From the NCBI RefSeq assembly GCF_004522215.1, contig NZ_SDLR01000014.1:1-37347 (forward strand): a stretch of 37,347 nucleotides of DNA, read 5' to 3'. The notes beneath the pieces were generated by a model. That model had not been told where the DNA came from, searched no databases, and saw only the letters and a program-made list of their open reading frames with translations. This stretch comes from Ammoniphilus sp. YIM 78166 (GTDB taxonomy: Bacteria > Bacillota > Bacilli > Aneurinibacillales > RAOX-1). The translations under genes and the position numbers were made by a program. Each line of letters starts with the position of its first letter. Position 1 is the stretch's first letter. Below are positions 12,894 to 21,640 of this stretch, in pieces.

Positions 12894-14801
12894 ATGGAGA
12901 ACCATTTTACCATAGGGATTGCCGGTCATATTGACCATGGGAAGACGACACTCACAAAAAAACTCACCAACGTAGATACAGACCGTCTAAAAGAAGAAAA
13001 GGAACGGGGCGTTTCCATCGAGCTCGGCTTTGCTCCACTGCAATTACCATCCGGGATGCAAGTCGGGGTGGTGGATGTACCTGGACATGAGCGCTTTATC
13101 CGTCAAATGATTGCAGGGGCTGCTGGGATCGATCTCGTAATTCTCGTTATCGCTGCAGATGAAGGAGTCATGCCTCAGACGAGAGAGCACTTTGATATCA
13201 TCCGCTTTTTAGGAATCGAGCGAGGGATCGTAGCGTTAACCAAAAAGGATCTGGTGGAGACCGAGTGGTTGGAGATGGTCACAGAAGAAGTGCGCGAGTG
13301 GGTAGAGGGAAGCTTCCTGGAAGGTGCCCCCATCCTACCAGTCAGCTCCCATACAGGAGAGGGCATACCAGAACTCCTCCAGACGATAGAAGCCAACCTC
13401 TCCACCATCCCCGAGCGAGAGACAGCTGAACCTTTCCGCATGCCCATTGATCGGGTGTTCACGATTAAAGGAGCGGGAGCGGTGGTGACCGGTACGATTT
13501 ATGAGGGACAAGTGTCGGAAGGGGATATCGTTGAAGTGTATCCGCTGGGTGAACGGGTCAAGATACGCCAGCTCAACGTTCACCATCACACAGTAACTAC
13601 CGCCTATGCTGGCCAGCGTGCTGCCCTCAACCTAGGTGGGATTGACTTTAAGGTGATGGAGCGCGGATTCGCATTAACAGCACCGGATTACTTCCGTAAG
13701 ACGGATCGTCTGGATATTCGTTTTCAGATGCTTGCTCACCATGACTTTAAGCTTAAGCAGAGAACCAGAGTAAGACTACATATTGGAACAAGCGAGCTCA
13801 TGGCCAAAATCATCTTCTTTGACCGCAATGAATTAGACCCAGGGGATGAGGTGCTTTGCCAACTTCAATTAGAAGAAGAAATCATTGCGAAGCCAGGGGA
13901 CCCCTTTATCGTCAGACGTCTGTCTCCCACAACCACCATCGGTGGCGGACAAGTTCTTTCCCCTTACGGAGTAAAGCGCAAATTCGGCGAAAAGACTGTC
14001 GAACTCCTGAACCTTCTCAAGGGCGGCGACGAATGGGAGATGCTCCAGTACGTGCTCTCCGAAAACGGATTTGCCACGATCGAAGAGATTGACTTCCAGT
14101 TGGCCTTTGGGATGGATCGACTAAAGGAGCTTCTCCAACGATACCAGGAAGCGAACCAACTCGAGCAATTCAATGAATATGTAATCCTGGCCGATACTTT
14201 AAAAGAGTGGACGGATAAGCTCAAAGTAACCTTAATGAAATATCACAAGGATCAACCGATGCGGGTAGGGATGAAGAAGTCCGAGATGAGAAGCAAGCTG
14301 TTCCCTCATCTGACAGATAAGCTGTGGCGCGAATACATCGGTTGGCTGAAAAGTAAGAATATAATAGAAGAAACAGATGAAACGATGAAGATGAGAAGCC
14401 ACAAGCCAGAACTTCCAGCACCGCTCAAAGCCACCGTTGAGAAAATCATCGCTACCCTGAGAAAAGAAGGACTGGCCGTCAGCACCTATGCTGACCTCGC
14501 ACAGAAAGCTGGCATCAAGCCCAACCAAACGAATGATGTGAAAGCCTACTTAATAGAACAGGAGAGCTTCGTATCCATGGGCCCGGACTTTATCGTAGAT
14601 GCTCCGACCTACTGGGAGATGGTAAACAACTTGCAGCAAGAGCTGCCGCAAGGGACGCCATTCAGTACGCCGCAGGTCAAGGATATCCTGAACGTATCCC
14701 GTAAATATCTCATTCCGTTCCTAGAGTCTCTAGACGATCAGGGGCTGACGAAACGAGTAGAAAACGAACGGATTTGGATCAAAACGATTGCGCCCAAATA
14801 A
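12894..14801 (+). CDS. selB: selenocysteine-specific elongation factor SelB
   Basis: SelB is a GTPase that delivers Sec-tRNA(Sec) to UGA codons marked by a SECIS hairpin. The 635-residue product has the EF-Tu-like G domain (G1 GHIDHGKT 11-18, G2 region RGVSIELGF 38-46, G3 DVPGHE 61-66, G4 TKKD 116-119), two beta-barrel domains (about 170-340), and C-terminal winged-helix repeats (about 370-635) that bind SECIS RNA. The length and domain set are normal and there is no break. The tRNA-Sec gene lies upstream; selA, selD and a selenoprotein are not in the window. It lies directly before the S10 operon, from which a terminator separates it. Confidence 0.95.
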   Translation: MENHFTIGIAGHIDHGKTTLTKKLTNVDTDRLKEEKERGVSIELGFAPLQLPSGMQVGVVDVPGHERFIRQMIAGAAGIDLVILVIAADEGVMPQTREHFDIIRFLGIERGIVALTKKDLVETEWLEMVTEEVREWVEGSFLEGAPILPVSSHTGEGIPELLQTIEANLSTIPERETAEPFRMPIDRVFTIKGAGAVVTGTIYEGQVSEGDIVEVYPLGERVKIRQLNVHHHTVTTAYAGQRAALNLGGIDFKVMERGFALTAPDYFRKTDRLDIRFQMLAHHDFKLKQRTRVRLHIGTSELMAKIIFFDRNELDPGDEVLCQLQLEEEIIAKPGDPFIVRRLSPTTTIGGGQVLSPYGVKRKFGEKTVELLNLLKGGDEWEMLQYVLSENGFATIEEIDFQLAFGMDRLKELLQRYQEANQLEQFNEYVILADTLKEWTDKLKVTLMKYHKDQPMRVGMKKSEMRSKLFPHLTDKLWREYIGWLKSKNIIEETDETMKMRSHKPELPAPLKATVEKIIATLRKEGLAVSTYADLAQKAGIKPNQTNDVKAYLIEQESFVSMGPDFIVDAPTYWEMVNNLQQELPQGTPFSTPQVKDILNVSRKYLIPFLESLDDQGLTKRVENERIWIKTIAPK

Positions 14802-14814
14802 AGCCTCCAAACGT

Positions 14815-14842
14815 GAAAACCTTCCAAGTGAAGGTTTTTTCT
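14815..14842 (+). terminator. selB terminator
   Basis: AAAACCTTC (14816-14824), loop CAAGT, GAAGGTTTT (14830-14838), then TTCTTGTTT. It isolates selB from the ribosomal operon. Confidence 0.85.
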
Positions 14843-14957
14843 TGTTTAGGGGTTGCAATATCGCTCAGAATTAGTTACTATGTTAGAGGTTTTGTAAGAA
14901 GTTATTTCTGAACAAAACAACTGAAAACTCACCGACAAAAATACATTAAAAAAAAGC

Positions 14958-14986
14958 TTGCAATGAGCTGGGCTTTTTAATATAAT
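14958..14986 (+). promoter_or_regulatory. S10 operon promoter
   Basis: TTGCAA (14958-14963), a 17-base spacer and TATAAT (14981-14986): a near-consensus sigma-A promoter. A leader of about 165 bases separates it from rpsJ. It is the first clear promoter for the long ribosomal cluster. Confidence 0.85.
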
Positions 14987-15000
14987 GTTGAATGTTGGTC

Positions 15001-15140
15001 AATGGACGCGATGATGTGGGAGGTTGCTGACACACCCGGCGGCATTGTCATGGTAACAAGCCACCAAGCCACTCGCCATAGGGTTTGACGGGTGAGATCA
15101 GGTTAAATTTCCACGGAGAATTGTTCATTTATTAAAATGG
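15001..15140 (+). promoter_or_regulatory. structured leader of the S10 operon
   Basis: CACCCG (15033-15038) can pair with CGGGTG (15089-15094), enclosing a hairpin GGC(A)TTGT / ACAAGCC (15041-15062) with loop CATGGTA. The stretch is GC-richer than the surrounding spacer and has no open frame. S10 operons are feedback-regulated in many bacteria, so an autoregulatory role is plausible, but I infer it from structure alone. Confidence 0.45.
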
Positions 15141-15159
15141 GCGAAAAGGAGGGACTTCA

Positions 15160-15468
15160 ATGGCAAAGCAAAAGATTCGTATTCGTTTAAAGGCTTATGA
15201 TCACAGAGTGCTTGATCAGTCCGCAGAAAAGATTGTTGATACTGCTAAACGTTCCGGTGCAGAGGTGTCTGGACCGATTCCTCTTCCTACAGAGAAGCAA
15301 ATCTACACAATCCTTCGTGCAGTACACAAGTACAAAGATTCTCGTGAGCAATTCGAGATGCGTACTCACAAGCGTTTGATCGATATCGTTAACCCAACTC
15401 CACAAACTGTGGATGCGTTAATGCGTTTGGATCTTCCATCTGGCGTAGATATCGAAATCAAACTTTAA
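15160..15468 (+). CDS. rpsJ: 30S ribosomal protein S10
   Basis: S10 lies in the head of the 30S subunit and also acts as NusE in antitermination. The 102-residue product is the normal length, with the family features RIRLKAYDHRVLDQSAEKIV at the start, GPIPLPTEKQIYTIL in the middle and MRTHKRLIDIVNPTPQTVD. AAAGGAGGG precedes the ATG. It is the first gene after the cluster promoter; in most Bacillales tuf would lie just upstream, which is not so here. Confidence 0.98.
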   Translation: MAKQKIRIRLKAYDHRVLDQSAEKIVDTAKRSGAEVSGPIPLPTEKQIYTILRAVHKYKDSREQFEMRTHKRLIDIVNPTPQTVDALMRLDLPSGVDIEIKL

Positions 15469-15536
15469 GATGAACTTAAAGCAATTGTTAATATAACAAA
15501 TAAGAAATGAATTCTTAGAATCAGGAGGTGGCAAAC

Positions 15537-16163
15537 ATGTCTAAAGGAATCTTAGGTAAGAAAGTTGGTATGACTCAAATTTTCGCTCCTACTGGGGAAG
15601 TTATTCCGGTAACTGTAGTAGAAGCTGGTCCTAACGTTGTTCTTCAAAAGAAGACAAACGACGTGGACGGATACGAGTCCATCCAGTTAGGTTTTGATGA
15701 TAAGAAAGAAACACGTGCGAACAAACCTGAGCAAGGTCACGCGAAGAAGGCTAACACTACTCCTAAGCGTATCGTTCGTGAATTCCGTGGCATGGAAGGT
15801 TTTGAAGTCGGTCAAGAAGTTAAAGCTGACGTCTTTGCCGAAGGAGAAAAGGTTGATGTAACAGGAACTTCCAAAGGTAAAGGGTTTGCCGGTGCAATCA
15901 AGCGCCACGGACATTCTCGCGGACCTATGGCTCACGGTTCCAGATATCACCGCGGACCAGGTTCCCTAGGTTCCATCGCGGCGAACCGCGTATTTAAGGG
16001 AATGAAATTACCTGGACGTATGGGTACGGATAAAGTAACAGTTCAAAACCTTGAAGTTGTTAAGGTTGATACAGAACGCAACTTGCTTTTGATCAAGGGT
16101 GCGATTCCTGGACCAAACAACGGATATGTTGTAGTGAAGTCTACAGTAAAAAGCGGTAAGTAA
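15537..16163 (+). CDS. rplC: 50S ribosomal protein L3
   Basis: L3 is an early-assembling protein near the peptidyl transferase centre. The 208 residues begin MSKGILGKKVGMTQIF and hold the long loop region KRHGHSRGPMAHGSRYHRGP that reaches toward the centre. I chose ATG 15537, eight bases after AGGAGG; an in-frame GTG three codons earlier overlaps the binding site. It follows rpsJ by 68 bases. Confidence 0.97.
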   Translation: MSKGILGKKVGMTQIFAPTGEVIPVTVVEAGPNVVLQKKTNDVDGYESIQLGFDDKKETRANKPEQGHAKKANTTPKRIVREFRGMEGFEVGQEVKADVFAEGEKVDVTGTSKGKGFAGAIKRHGHSRGPMAHGSRYHRGPGSLGSIAANRVFKGMKLPGRMGTDKVTVQNLEVVKVDTERNLLLIKGAIPGPNNGYVVVKSTVKSGK

Positions 16164-16183
16164 TTAGGAAAGGAGGATTCGCT

Positions 16184-16807
16184 ATGCCTAAAGTAGCTCT
16201 ATATAACCAAACAGGAGCGCAAGTTGGGGAAATTGAATTGGCAGATTCCGTATTCGGAATTGAACCAAACCGATCTGTGCTTCATGATGCAGTAGTTATG
16301 CAACAAGCTTCTCAACGCCAAGGTACTCACGACACAAAAGGTCGCTCTGAAGTACGTGGTGGCGGACGTAAGCCTTGGAAACAAAAAGGAACTGGACGCG
16401 CTCGTCAAGGTAGCATCCGTTCTCCGCAATGGGTAGGTGGAGGAATCGTTTTCGGACCAACTCCTCGCAGCTATGCATACAAGCTTCCTAAGAAAGTTCG
16501 CCGTCTTGCGATCAAGTCTGCTCTTTCTTCTAAGGTTCAAGCTAACGAGATCCTAGTTCTTGAAGGATTGGGATTCGATGCACCAAAGACAAAAGATATG
16601 ATTCAAGTTCTTAAAGGCTTGAATGTAGACCGTAAGGCTCTAGTAGTAACAGGAGAATTTACCGATGCAGTAGCGAAATCTGCTCGTAACATCCCTGGAG
16701 TAAAATTCGTAACAGCTGATGGCATCAATGTTCTTGATGTACTAGGCTATGACAAACTAGTTATCACTAAAGATGCGGTAGCTAAAGTAGAGGAGGTGCT
16801 CGGATAA
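16184..16807 (+). CDS. rplD: 50S ribosomal protein L4
   Basis: L4 lines part of the peptide exit tunnel and in some bacteria represses its own operon. The 207 residues show the tunnel loop (KPWKQKGTGRARQGSIRSPQ then GGGIVFGPTPRSY) and the conserved globular end. GGAAAGGAGG precedes the ATG. The stop codon overlaps the rplW start by one base, so the two are translationally coupled. Confidence 0.97.
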   Translation: MPKVALYNQTGAQVGEIELADSVFGIEPNRSVLHDAVVMQQASQRQGTHDTKGRSEVRGGGRKPWKQKGTGRARQGSIRSPQWVGGGIVFGPTPRSYAYKLPKKVRRLAIKSALSSKVQANEILVLEGLGFDAPKTKDMIQVLKGLNVDRKALVVTGEFTDAVAKSARNIPGVKFVTADGINVLDVLGYDKLVITKDAVAKVEEVLG

Positions 16808-17097
16808 TGAAAGACGTACGCGATGTTATCCTGCGCCCAATCATCACTGAACGCACAACTGATATGATGGCATTCAACACTTACGTGTTTGAAGTTGCTC
16901 CTAAAACAAACAAAACAGAAATCAAACTAGCGATCGAAAAGATTTTCGATGTGAAAGTTGAATCTGTGAATACAATAAATGTTAAAGGTAAGCCGAAACG
17001 CATGGGACGTTATGTCGGTAAGCGCAAGGACTGGAAGAAAGCGATCGTGAAGCTTTCCGAAGACAGCAAGGCTTTAGAATTCTTCGAAGGCGTATAA
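16807..17097 (+). CDS. rplW: 50S ribosomal protein L23
   Basis: L23 sits at the tunnel exit and docks trigger factor and SRP. The 96-residue product shows the family start RDVILRPIITERTTDM and KIFDVKVESVNTINVKGKPK. The ATG shares a base with the rplD stop (TAATG), and AGGAGG lies inside the end of rplD. Confidence 0.97.
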   Translation: MKDVRDVILRPIITERTTDMMAFNTYVFEVAPKTNKTEIKLAIEKIFDVKVESVNTINVKGKPKRMGRYVGKRKDWKKAIVKLSEDSKALEFFEGV

Positions 17098-17130
17098 GCC
17101 TCACATTTTTAAAAGAAGGAGGGAAACGAA

Positions 17131-17961
17131 ATGGGTATCAAAAAGTACAAACCGACCTCACCTGGTCGTCGTCAAATGACAGTTTCTACTTTTGAAGAGA
17201 TCACAACCAATCAACCGGAAAAATCTCTTCTTGCTCCTCTTCATAAGAAAGCAGGACGCAATAACCAAGGTAAGTTGACTGTACGTCATCAAGGTGGCGG
17301 ACACAAGCGTCAATACCGTATCATCGATTTCAAACGTACTAAGGATGGAATTCCTGGTAAAGTTGCTACAATCGAGTATGATCCGAACCGCACATCCAAC
17401 ATCGCGTTAATTAACTATGCGGACGGAGAAAAGCGTTATATCATCGCTCCTCAAGGGTTGAAGGTTGGAGATGTTATCGAATCTGGGTCTGAAGCAGACA
17501 TCAAAGTAGGTAACGCACTTCCACTTGCAAACATCCCTGTGGGTACAACGATTCACAACATCGAGTTAAAGCCAGGAAAAGGCGGACAAATGGTTCGTTC
17601 TGCTGGAGCTTCTGCTCAGTTGCTTGGTCGTGATGGAGAATATGCGATCATCCGTTTAACATCGGGTGAAATCCGTAAGGTTCGTCAAGAGTGCCGCGCG
17701 ACTGTAGGTCAAGTAGGTAACCAAGATCACGAATTGATCAATGTTGGTAAAGCAGGTCGCTCTCGTTGGTTAGGTAAGAGACCAACGGTTCGTGGATCTG
17801 TAATGAACCCAGTAGATCACCCACACGGTGGTGGTGAGGGTCGTGCGCCAATCGGACGCAAGTCTCCTATGTCTCCTTGGGGCAAGCCGACACTTGGAGC
17901 GAAGACTCGCAACAATAAGAAAGAATCTACAAAGTATATCGTTCGTAGACGTAAAAAATAA
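17131..17961 (+). CDS. rplB: 50S ribosomal protein L2
   Basis: L2 is needed for subunit joining and peptidyl transferase activity. The 276 residues are the usual length. Seen are MGIKKYKPTSPGRRQMT, the RNA-binding RHQGGGHKRQYR, and the conserved VDHPHGGGEGRAPIGR loop with the histidine important for peptidyl transfer. AAGGAGGG precedes the ATG. Confidence 0.98.
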   Translation: MGIKKYKPTSPGRRQMTVSTFEEITTNQPEKSLLAPLHKKAGRNNQGKLTVRHQGGGHKRQYRIIDFKRTKDGIPGKVATIEYDPNRTSNIALINYADGEKRYIIAPQGLKVGDVIESGSEADIKVGNALPLANIPVGTTIHNIELKPGKGGQMVRSAGASAQLLGRDGEYAIIRLTSGEIRKVRQECRATVGQVGNQDHELINVGKAGRSRWLGKRPTVRGSVMNPVDHPHGGGEGRAPIGRKSPMSPWGKPTLGAKTRNNKKESTKYIVRRRKK

Positions 17962-18018
17962 TGTGATATGGGTACGGTTCGTGAGGGCCGTACGTATGTC
18001 GCGAAGGGAGGTTCTCTC

Positions 18019-18300
18019 ATGGGACGCAGCTTAAAAAAAGGGCCTTTTGTTGACGATCATTTGATGAAGAAGGTTGAAGAGCAGAACGCTAAGGGAGATA
18101 AGAAAGTTATTAAGACTTGGTCTCGCCGTTCTACTATCTTCCCAGATTTCGTAGGTCACACTTTTGCAGTATACGATGGACGTAAACATGTGCCTGTATA
18201 TGTATCTGAAGATATGGTAGGTCACAAGTTAGGTGAATTCGCACCAACTCGCACTTACAAGGGTCACGATTACGACGAGAAGAAAACGAAAAGACGCTAA
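18019..18300 (+). CDS. rpsS: 30S ribosomal protein S19
   Basis: S19 lies in the 30S head and contacts S13 and the A-site tRNA. The true start is ATG 18019 (MGRSLKKGPFVDDHLMKKV), with AAGGGAGG upstream; the frame stays open to 17968, but those 17 codons do not fit the family. The 93-residue product has the conserved WSRRSTIFPDFVGHTFAVY and GHKLGEFAPTR. Confidence 0.97.
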   Translation: MGRSLKKGPFVDDHLMKKVEEQNAKGDKKVIKTWSRRSTIFPDFVGHTFAVYDGRKHVPVYVSEDMVGHKLGEFAPTRTYKGHDYDEKKTKRR

Positions 18301-18334
18301 TATATTTTTGATTAGTTAGAGAGGAGGTTCAGTC

Positions 18335-18667
18335 ATGGAAGCGAAAGCTATTGCAAGACAAGTGCGCATCGCTCCTCGTAAGGTCCGCCTAGTGGTAGAT
18401 TTGATCAGAGGAAAACAAGTTGGAGAAGCTTTGGCGATTTTAGCTCACACTCCTAAGGCAGCTTCACCTGTAGTTGAGAAGGTTTTGAAGTCTGCTATCG
18501 CAAACGCTGAACACAATTATGAAATGGAACCAAACAACCTAGTGATTTCTAAGGTGTTCGTAGATGAAGGTGCTACCTTGAAGCGTTTCCGCCCTCGTGC
18601 AATGGGACGTGCAAGCCGCATCAACAAGCGTACCAGCCATATCACTGTGGTAGTATCTGAGAAATAA
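18335..18667 (+). CDS. rplV: 50S ribosomal protein L22
   Basis: L22 lines the exit tunnel; its beta-hairpin is the site of macrolide resistance changes. The 110 residues include IARQVRIAPRKVRLVVDLIR, the ANAEHNYEM helix and the hairpin GATLKRFRPRAMGRASRI. GAGGAGG precedes the ATG; rpsC begins 13 bases after the stop. Confidence 0.97.
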   Translation: MEAKAIARQVRIAPRKVRLVVDLIRGKQVGEALAILAHTPKAASPVVEKVLKSAIANAEHNYEMEPNNLVISKVFVDEGATLKRFRPRAMGRASRINKRTSHITVVVSEK

Positions 18668-18680
18668 GGAGGGATAAAGG

Positions 18681-19346
18681 ATGGGTCAAAAAGTCAGCCC
18701 AACGGGACTCCGTATTGGAGTAATTAAGGACTGGGAGTCCAAGTGGTATGCGAATGATAAAGAATACGCAACCCTTTTACATGAAGACATTAAAGTTCGT
18801 GACTACTTGAAGACCCGCTTGAAGGATGCTTCAGTTGCAAGCATCGAAATCGAGCGTGCAGCAAACCGTTTGAACGTGAACATCCACACTGCCAAGCCTG
18901 GTATGGTAATTGGTAAAGGTGGTTCCGAAGTAGAATCTCTACGCAAGAAGTTAGCCGAAATGACCGGAAAACGTGTCCACATCAACATCACTGAAATCAA
19001 GAGTGCAGATATGAACGCAACGCTTGTTGCTGAAAATATCGCTCGTCAATTAGAAAACCGTATCTCTTTCCGTCGTGCACAGAAGCAAGCTCTTCAAAGA
19101 ACTATGCGTGCAGGTGCAAAGGGTATCAAGACTATGGTAAGCGGACGTCTTGGCGGAGCAGACATCGCGCGTTCTGAAGGCTATAGCGAAGGAACTGTTC
19201 CTCTTCACACGCTTCGTGCGGATATCGATTACGGAACTGCAGAAGCGCACACTACGTATGGTCGTATCGGAGTGAAGGTTTGGATCTACCGCGGTGAAGT
19301 TCTTCCTACTAAGGCGAAGAAAAACGCTGAGGAAGGAGCGCAATAA
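18681..19346 (+). CDS. rpsC: 30S ribosomal protein S3
   Basis: S3 forms part of the mRNA entry channel and its helicase activity. The 221 residues hold the KH domain motif MVIGKGGSEVESLRKKL (about residues 74-90) and the C-terminal domain with RRAQKQALQRTMRAGAKGIK and GRLGGADIARSEGYSEG. AAGGAGGG precedes the ATG. Only two bases separate it from rplP. Confidence 0.98.
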   Translation: MGQKVSPTGLRIGVIKDWESKWYANDKEYATLLHEDIKVRDYLKTRLKDASVASIEIERAANRLNVNIHTAKPGMVIGKGGSEVESLRKKLAEMTGKRVHINITEIKSADMNATLVAENIARQLENRISFRRAQKQALQRTMRAGAKGIKTMVSGRLGGADIARSEGYSEGTVPLHTLRADIDYGTAEAHTTYGRIGVKVWIYRGEVLPTKAKKNAEEGAQ

Positions 19347-19348
19347 TT

Positions 19349-19783
19349 ATGTTAGTCCCTAAGCGAGTAAAACATCGTAAACAATTTAAAGGGAATTTTT
19401 CCGGGAAAGCTAAAGGTGGTACAACCGTAGTGTTCGGAGAATACGGCTTGCAAGCTCTTGAAACTTCCCGTATCACCAATCGTCAAATCGAAGCAGCGCG
19501 TATTGCGATGACTCGTTATATCAAGCGTGGTGGTAAGGTTTGGATCAAAATCTTCCCTGATAAGCCTGTGACGAAGAAGCCTTTAGAGGTTCGTATGGGT
19601 AGCGGTAAGGGTTCTCCAGAGCAATGGGTATCCATCGTGAAGCCAGGAAAAGTTCTTTTCGAATTGGCTGGAGTACCAGAAGAAACAGCACGTGAAGCTA
19701 TGCGTTTGGCTATGCACAAACTTCCAGTTAAATGTAAGTTTGTAAAACGCGAAGAAGTGGGTGGTGAAGCAAATGAAAGCTAA
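19349..19783 (+). CDS. rplP: 50S ribosomal protein L16
   Basis: L16 helps to place the A-site tRNA and is a late assembly protein. The 144 residues begin MLVPKRVKHRKQFKGNFSGK and include RITNRQIEAARIAMTRYIKR and the RMGSGKGSPEQWV loop near the A site. GAAGGAG lies inside the end of rpsC. The end overlaps the start of rpmC by 11 bases. Confidence 0.97.
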   Translation: MLVPKRVKHRKQFKGNFSGKAKGGTTVVFGEYGLQALETSRITNRQIEAARIAMTRYIKRGGKVWIKIFPDKPVTKKPLEVRMGSGKGSPEQWVSIVKPGKVLFELAGVPEETAREAMRLAMHKLPVKCKFVKREEVGGEANES

Positions 19784-19970
19784 AGAATATCGTAATCTTA
19801 CCACTGCTGAAATCGAACAAAAGGTCGCTTCTTTAAAAGAAGAGCTTTTCAACCTCCGCTTCCAATTGGCTACTGGCCAATTAGAAAACCCATCTAGCAT
19901 CCAAAAAGTACGCAAAGATATCGCGAAAGCGAAAACTATCCTGCGTGAACGCGAATTGGGAATCGGATAA
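19773..19970 (+). CDS. rpmC: 50S ribosomal protein L29
   Basis: L29 lies next to L23 at the tunnel exit. I chose ATG 19773 (MKAKEYRNLTTAEIEQKV), giving 65 residues, the usual size; two GTG codons upstream in frame add only four residues that do not fit. The product is two helices with KEELFNLRFQLATGQLENPS and RKDIAKAKTILRERE. It overlaps rplP by 11 bases. Confidence 0.95.
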   Translation: MKAKEYRNLTTAEIEQKVASLKEELFNLRFQLATGQLENPSSIQKVRKDIAKAKTILRERELGIG

Positions 19971-19996
19971 TCGATTAAAGAGAGGAGGTTTGCACA

Positions 19997-20257
19997 GTGG
20001 AACGTAATAACAGAAAGTCACTCGTAGGCAGAGTCGTTAGCGATAAGATGGATAAAACCATCGTAGTGTTGGTAGAAACCTACAAGAAGCATCCTCTATA
20101 CGGGAAGCGTGTTAAGTACTCTAAGAAGTACAAGGCACATGATGAAACCAATTCTGCACAAATCGGCGATAAGGTCTTGATCATGGAAACTCGCCCGCTA
20201 TCTAAGGATAAGCGATTCCGTTTGGTTGAGGTTGTTGAGAAAGCCGTTATTATTTAA
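19997..20257 (+). CDS. rpsQ: 30S ribosomal protein S17
   Basis: S17 is a primary 16S rRNA binder. The 86 residues include RKSLVGRVVSDKMDKTIVVL and the typical VETYKKHPLYGKRVKYSKKY loop. It starts at GTG 19997, eight bases after GAGGAGG. The length is standard for Bacillales. Confidence 0.97.
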   Translation: MERNNRKSLVGRVVSDKMDKTIVVLVETYKKHPLYGKRVKYSKKYKAHDETNSAQIGDKVLIMETRPLSKDKRFRLVEVVEKAVII

Positions 20258-20301
20258 TCTTGTTCGGATGAACGAAAGATCCGAAAGGAGGGAATTCAAA
20301 G

Positions 20302-20670
20302 ATGATTCAAACTCAAACTCGTTTGAAAGCTGCTGACAATTCTGGTGCTAAGGAATTAATGTGTATCAAGGTTCTTGGCGGAACTGGTCGCAAGACTGCA
20401 AACATTGGTGATATTATCGTATGCTCTGTAAAATCCGCAACACCCGGTGGCGTTGTCAAGAAGGGTGATGTTGTAAAGGCGGTTATCGTACGCTCTAAGA
20501 CCGGTGCTCGTCGTGTAGATGGTTCTTACATCAAGTTCGATGAGAACGCAGTGGTTATCGTAAAAGATGACAAATCCCCACGTGGAACTCGTATCTTCGG
20601 ACCAGTTGCTCGTGAACTTCGTGAAAAAGACTTCATGAAGATCGTTTCTTTGGCTCCAGAGGTTCTATAG
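20302..20670 (+). CDS. rplN: 50S ribosomal protein L14
   Basis: L14 forms an intersubunit bridge and is the docking site of RsfS and factors. The 122 residues begin MIQTQTRLKAADNSGAKELM and keep RRVDGSYIKFDENAVVI and the C-terminal REKDFMKIVSLAPEVL. GAAAGGAGGG precedes the ATG. It opens the part of the cluster that corresponds to the E. coli spc operon; no separate promoter is obvious. Confidence 0.98.
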   Translation: MIQTQTRLKAADNSGAKELMCIKVLGGTGRKTANIGDIIVCSVKSATPGGVVKKGDVVKAVIVRSKTGARRVDGSYIKFDENAVVIVKDDKSPRGTRIFGPVARELREKDFMKIVSLAPEVL

Positions 20671-20709
20671 ATTTGAAATACCACATCTCGTATGACAAGG
20701 AGGTGCCCT

Positions 20710-21039
20710 ATGTCTCAAAAAAAGCTACACGTTAAAAAAGGTGACACAGTTGTTGTGATCACAGGTAAAGATAAAGGTAAAAAAGGAACGGTATTAGCTG
20801 CGTTCCCTAAGGAAAATCGTGTATTGGTTGAAGGGATCAACATGGTGAAGAAACATACCAAGCCAAACCCTAACAATCCTCAAGGCGGAATCGTAACACA
20901 AGAAGCTTCTATCCACGCTTCCAACGTAATGGTAGCTGATCCTAAGACAGGAGAACCTACACGTATTGGTTCTAAGGTTTTAGAAAATGGTAATAAAGTA
21001 CGTTACGCGAAAAAATCTGGCGAAGTTCTTGATAAGTAG
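20710..21039 (+). CDS. rplX: 50S ribosomal protein L24
   Basis: L24 starts 50S assembly. ATG 20710 (MSQKKLHVKKGDTVVVITGK) follows AAGGAGGTG; the frame extends six codons upstream but these include the binding site. The 109-residue product has the KOW motif (KKGDTVVVITGKDKGKKGTV) and TKPNPNNPQGGIVTQEASIH. Confidence 0.97.
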   Translation: MSQKKLHVKKGDTVVVITGKDKGKKGTVLAAFPKENRVLVEGINMVKKHTKPNPNNPQGGIVTQEASIHASNVMVADPKTGEPTRIGSKVLENGNKVRYAKKSGEVLDK

Positions 21040-21065
21040 TCAGGTGAGAAAGGAGGGCCAAGTAT

Positions 21066-21608
21066 ATGGCAGCTAGATTAAATGATTTGTACAGAGACAA
21101 AATCACTCCTGCGTTAGTATCTAAATTCGGATACTCTTCCATTATGCAGGTTCCTAAAGTAGAAAAAATCGTCATCAACATGGGTGTTGGTGAAGCTGTA
21201 GCAAACGCGAAAGCGTTGGACGGAGCTGTAGCTGACCTAACGGCGATCACTGGTCAAAAGCCGGTTATCACTCGTGCGAAGAAGTCTATCGCTGGTTTCC
21301 GACTTCGTGAAGGAATGCCAATCGGTACAAAAGTAACTCTTCGTGGTGAGCGTATGTACCACTTCATGGATAAGCTTTTCAACGTATCCCTTCCACGTGT
21401 TCGTGACTTCCGTGGGATCTCTGATAAAGCTTTCGATGGTCGTGGAAACTACACTCTTGGTCTTAAGGAACAGTTGATCTTCCCTGAGATCGAGTACGAT
21501 AAAGTAGATAAAATCCGTGGTATGGACATCGTGTTTGTAACAACTGCAAACTCCGATGAAGAAGCACGTGAACTATTGACTCAATTAGGCATGCCTTTCA
21601 GAAAATAA
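21066..21608 (+). CDS. rplE: 50S ribosomal protein L5
   Basis: L5 binds 5S rRNA and contacts the P-site tRNA. The 180 residues include INMGVGEAVANAKALDGAV, the KPVITRAKKSIAGFRLREGM loop, and FRGISDKAFDGRGNYTLGLK. AAAGGAGGG precedes the ATG by nine bases. Confidence 0.98.
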   Translation: MAARLNDLYRDKITPALVSKFGYSSIMQVPKVEKIVINMGVGEAVANAKALDGAVADLTAITGQKPVITRAKKSIAGFRLREGMPIGTKVTLRGERMYHFMDKLFNVSLPRVRDFRGISDKAFDGRGNYTLGLKEQLIFPEIEYDKVDKIRGMDIVFVTTANSDEEARELLTQLGMPFRK

Positions 21609-21640
21609 AATCCCATTATCTCAAATGAGGAGGGAAAACA

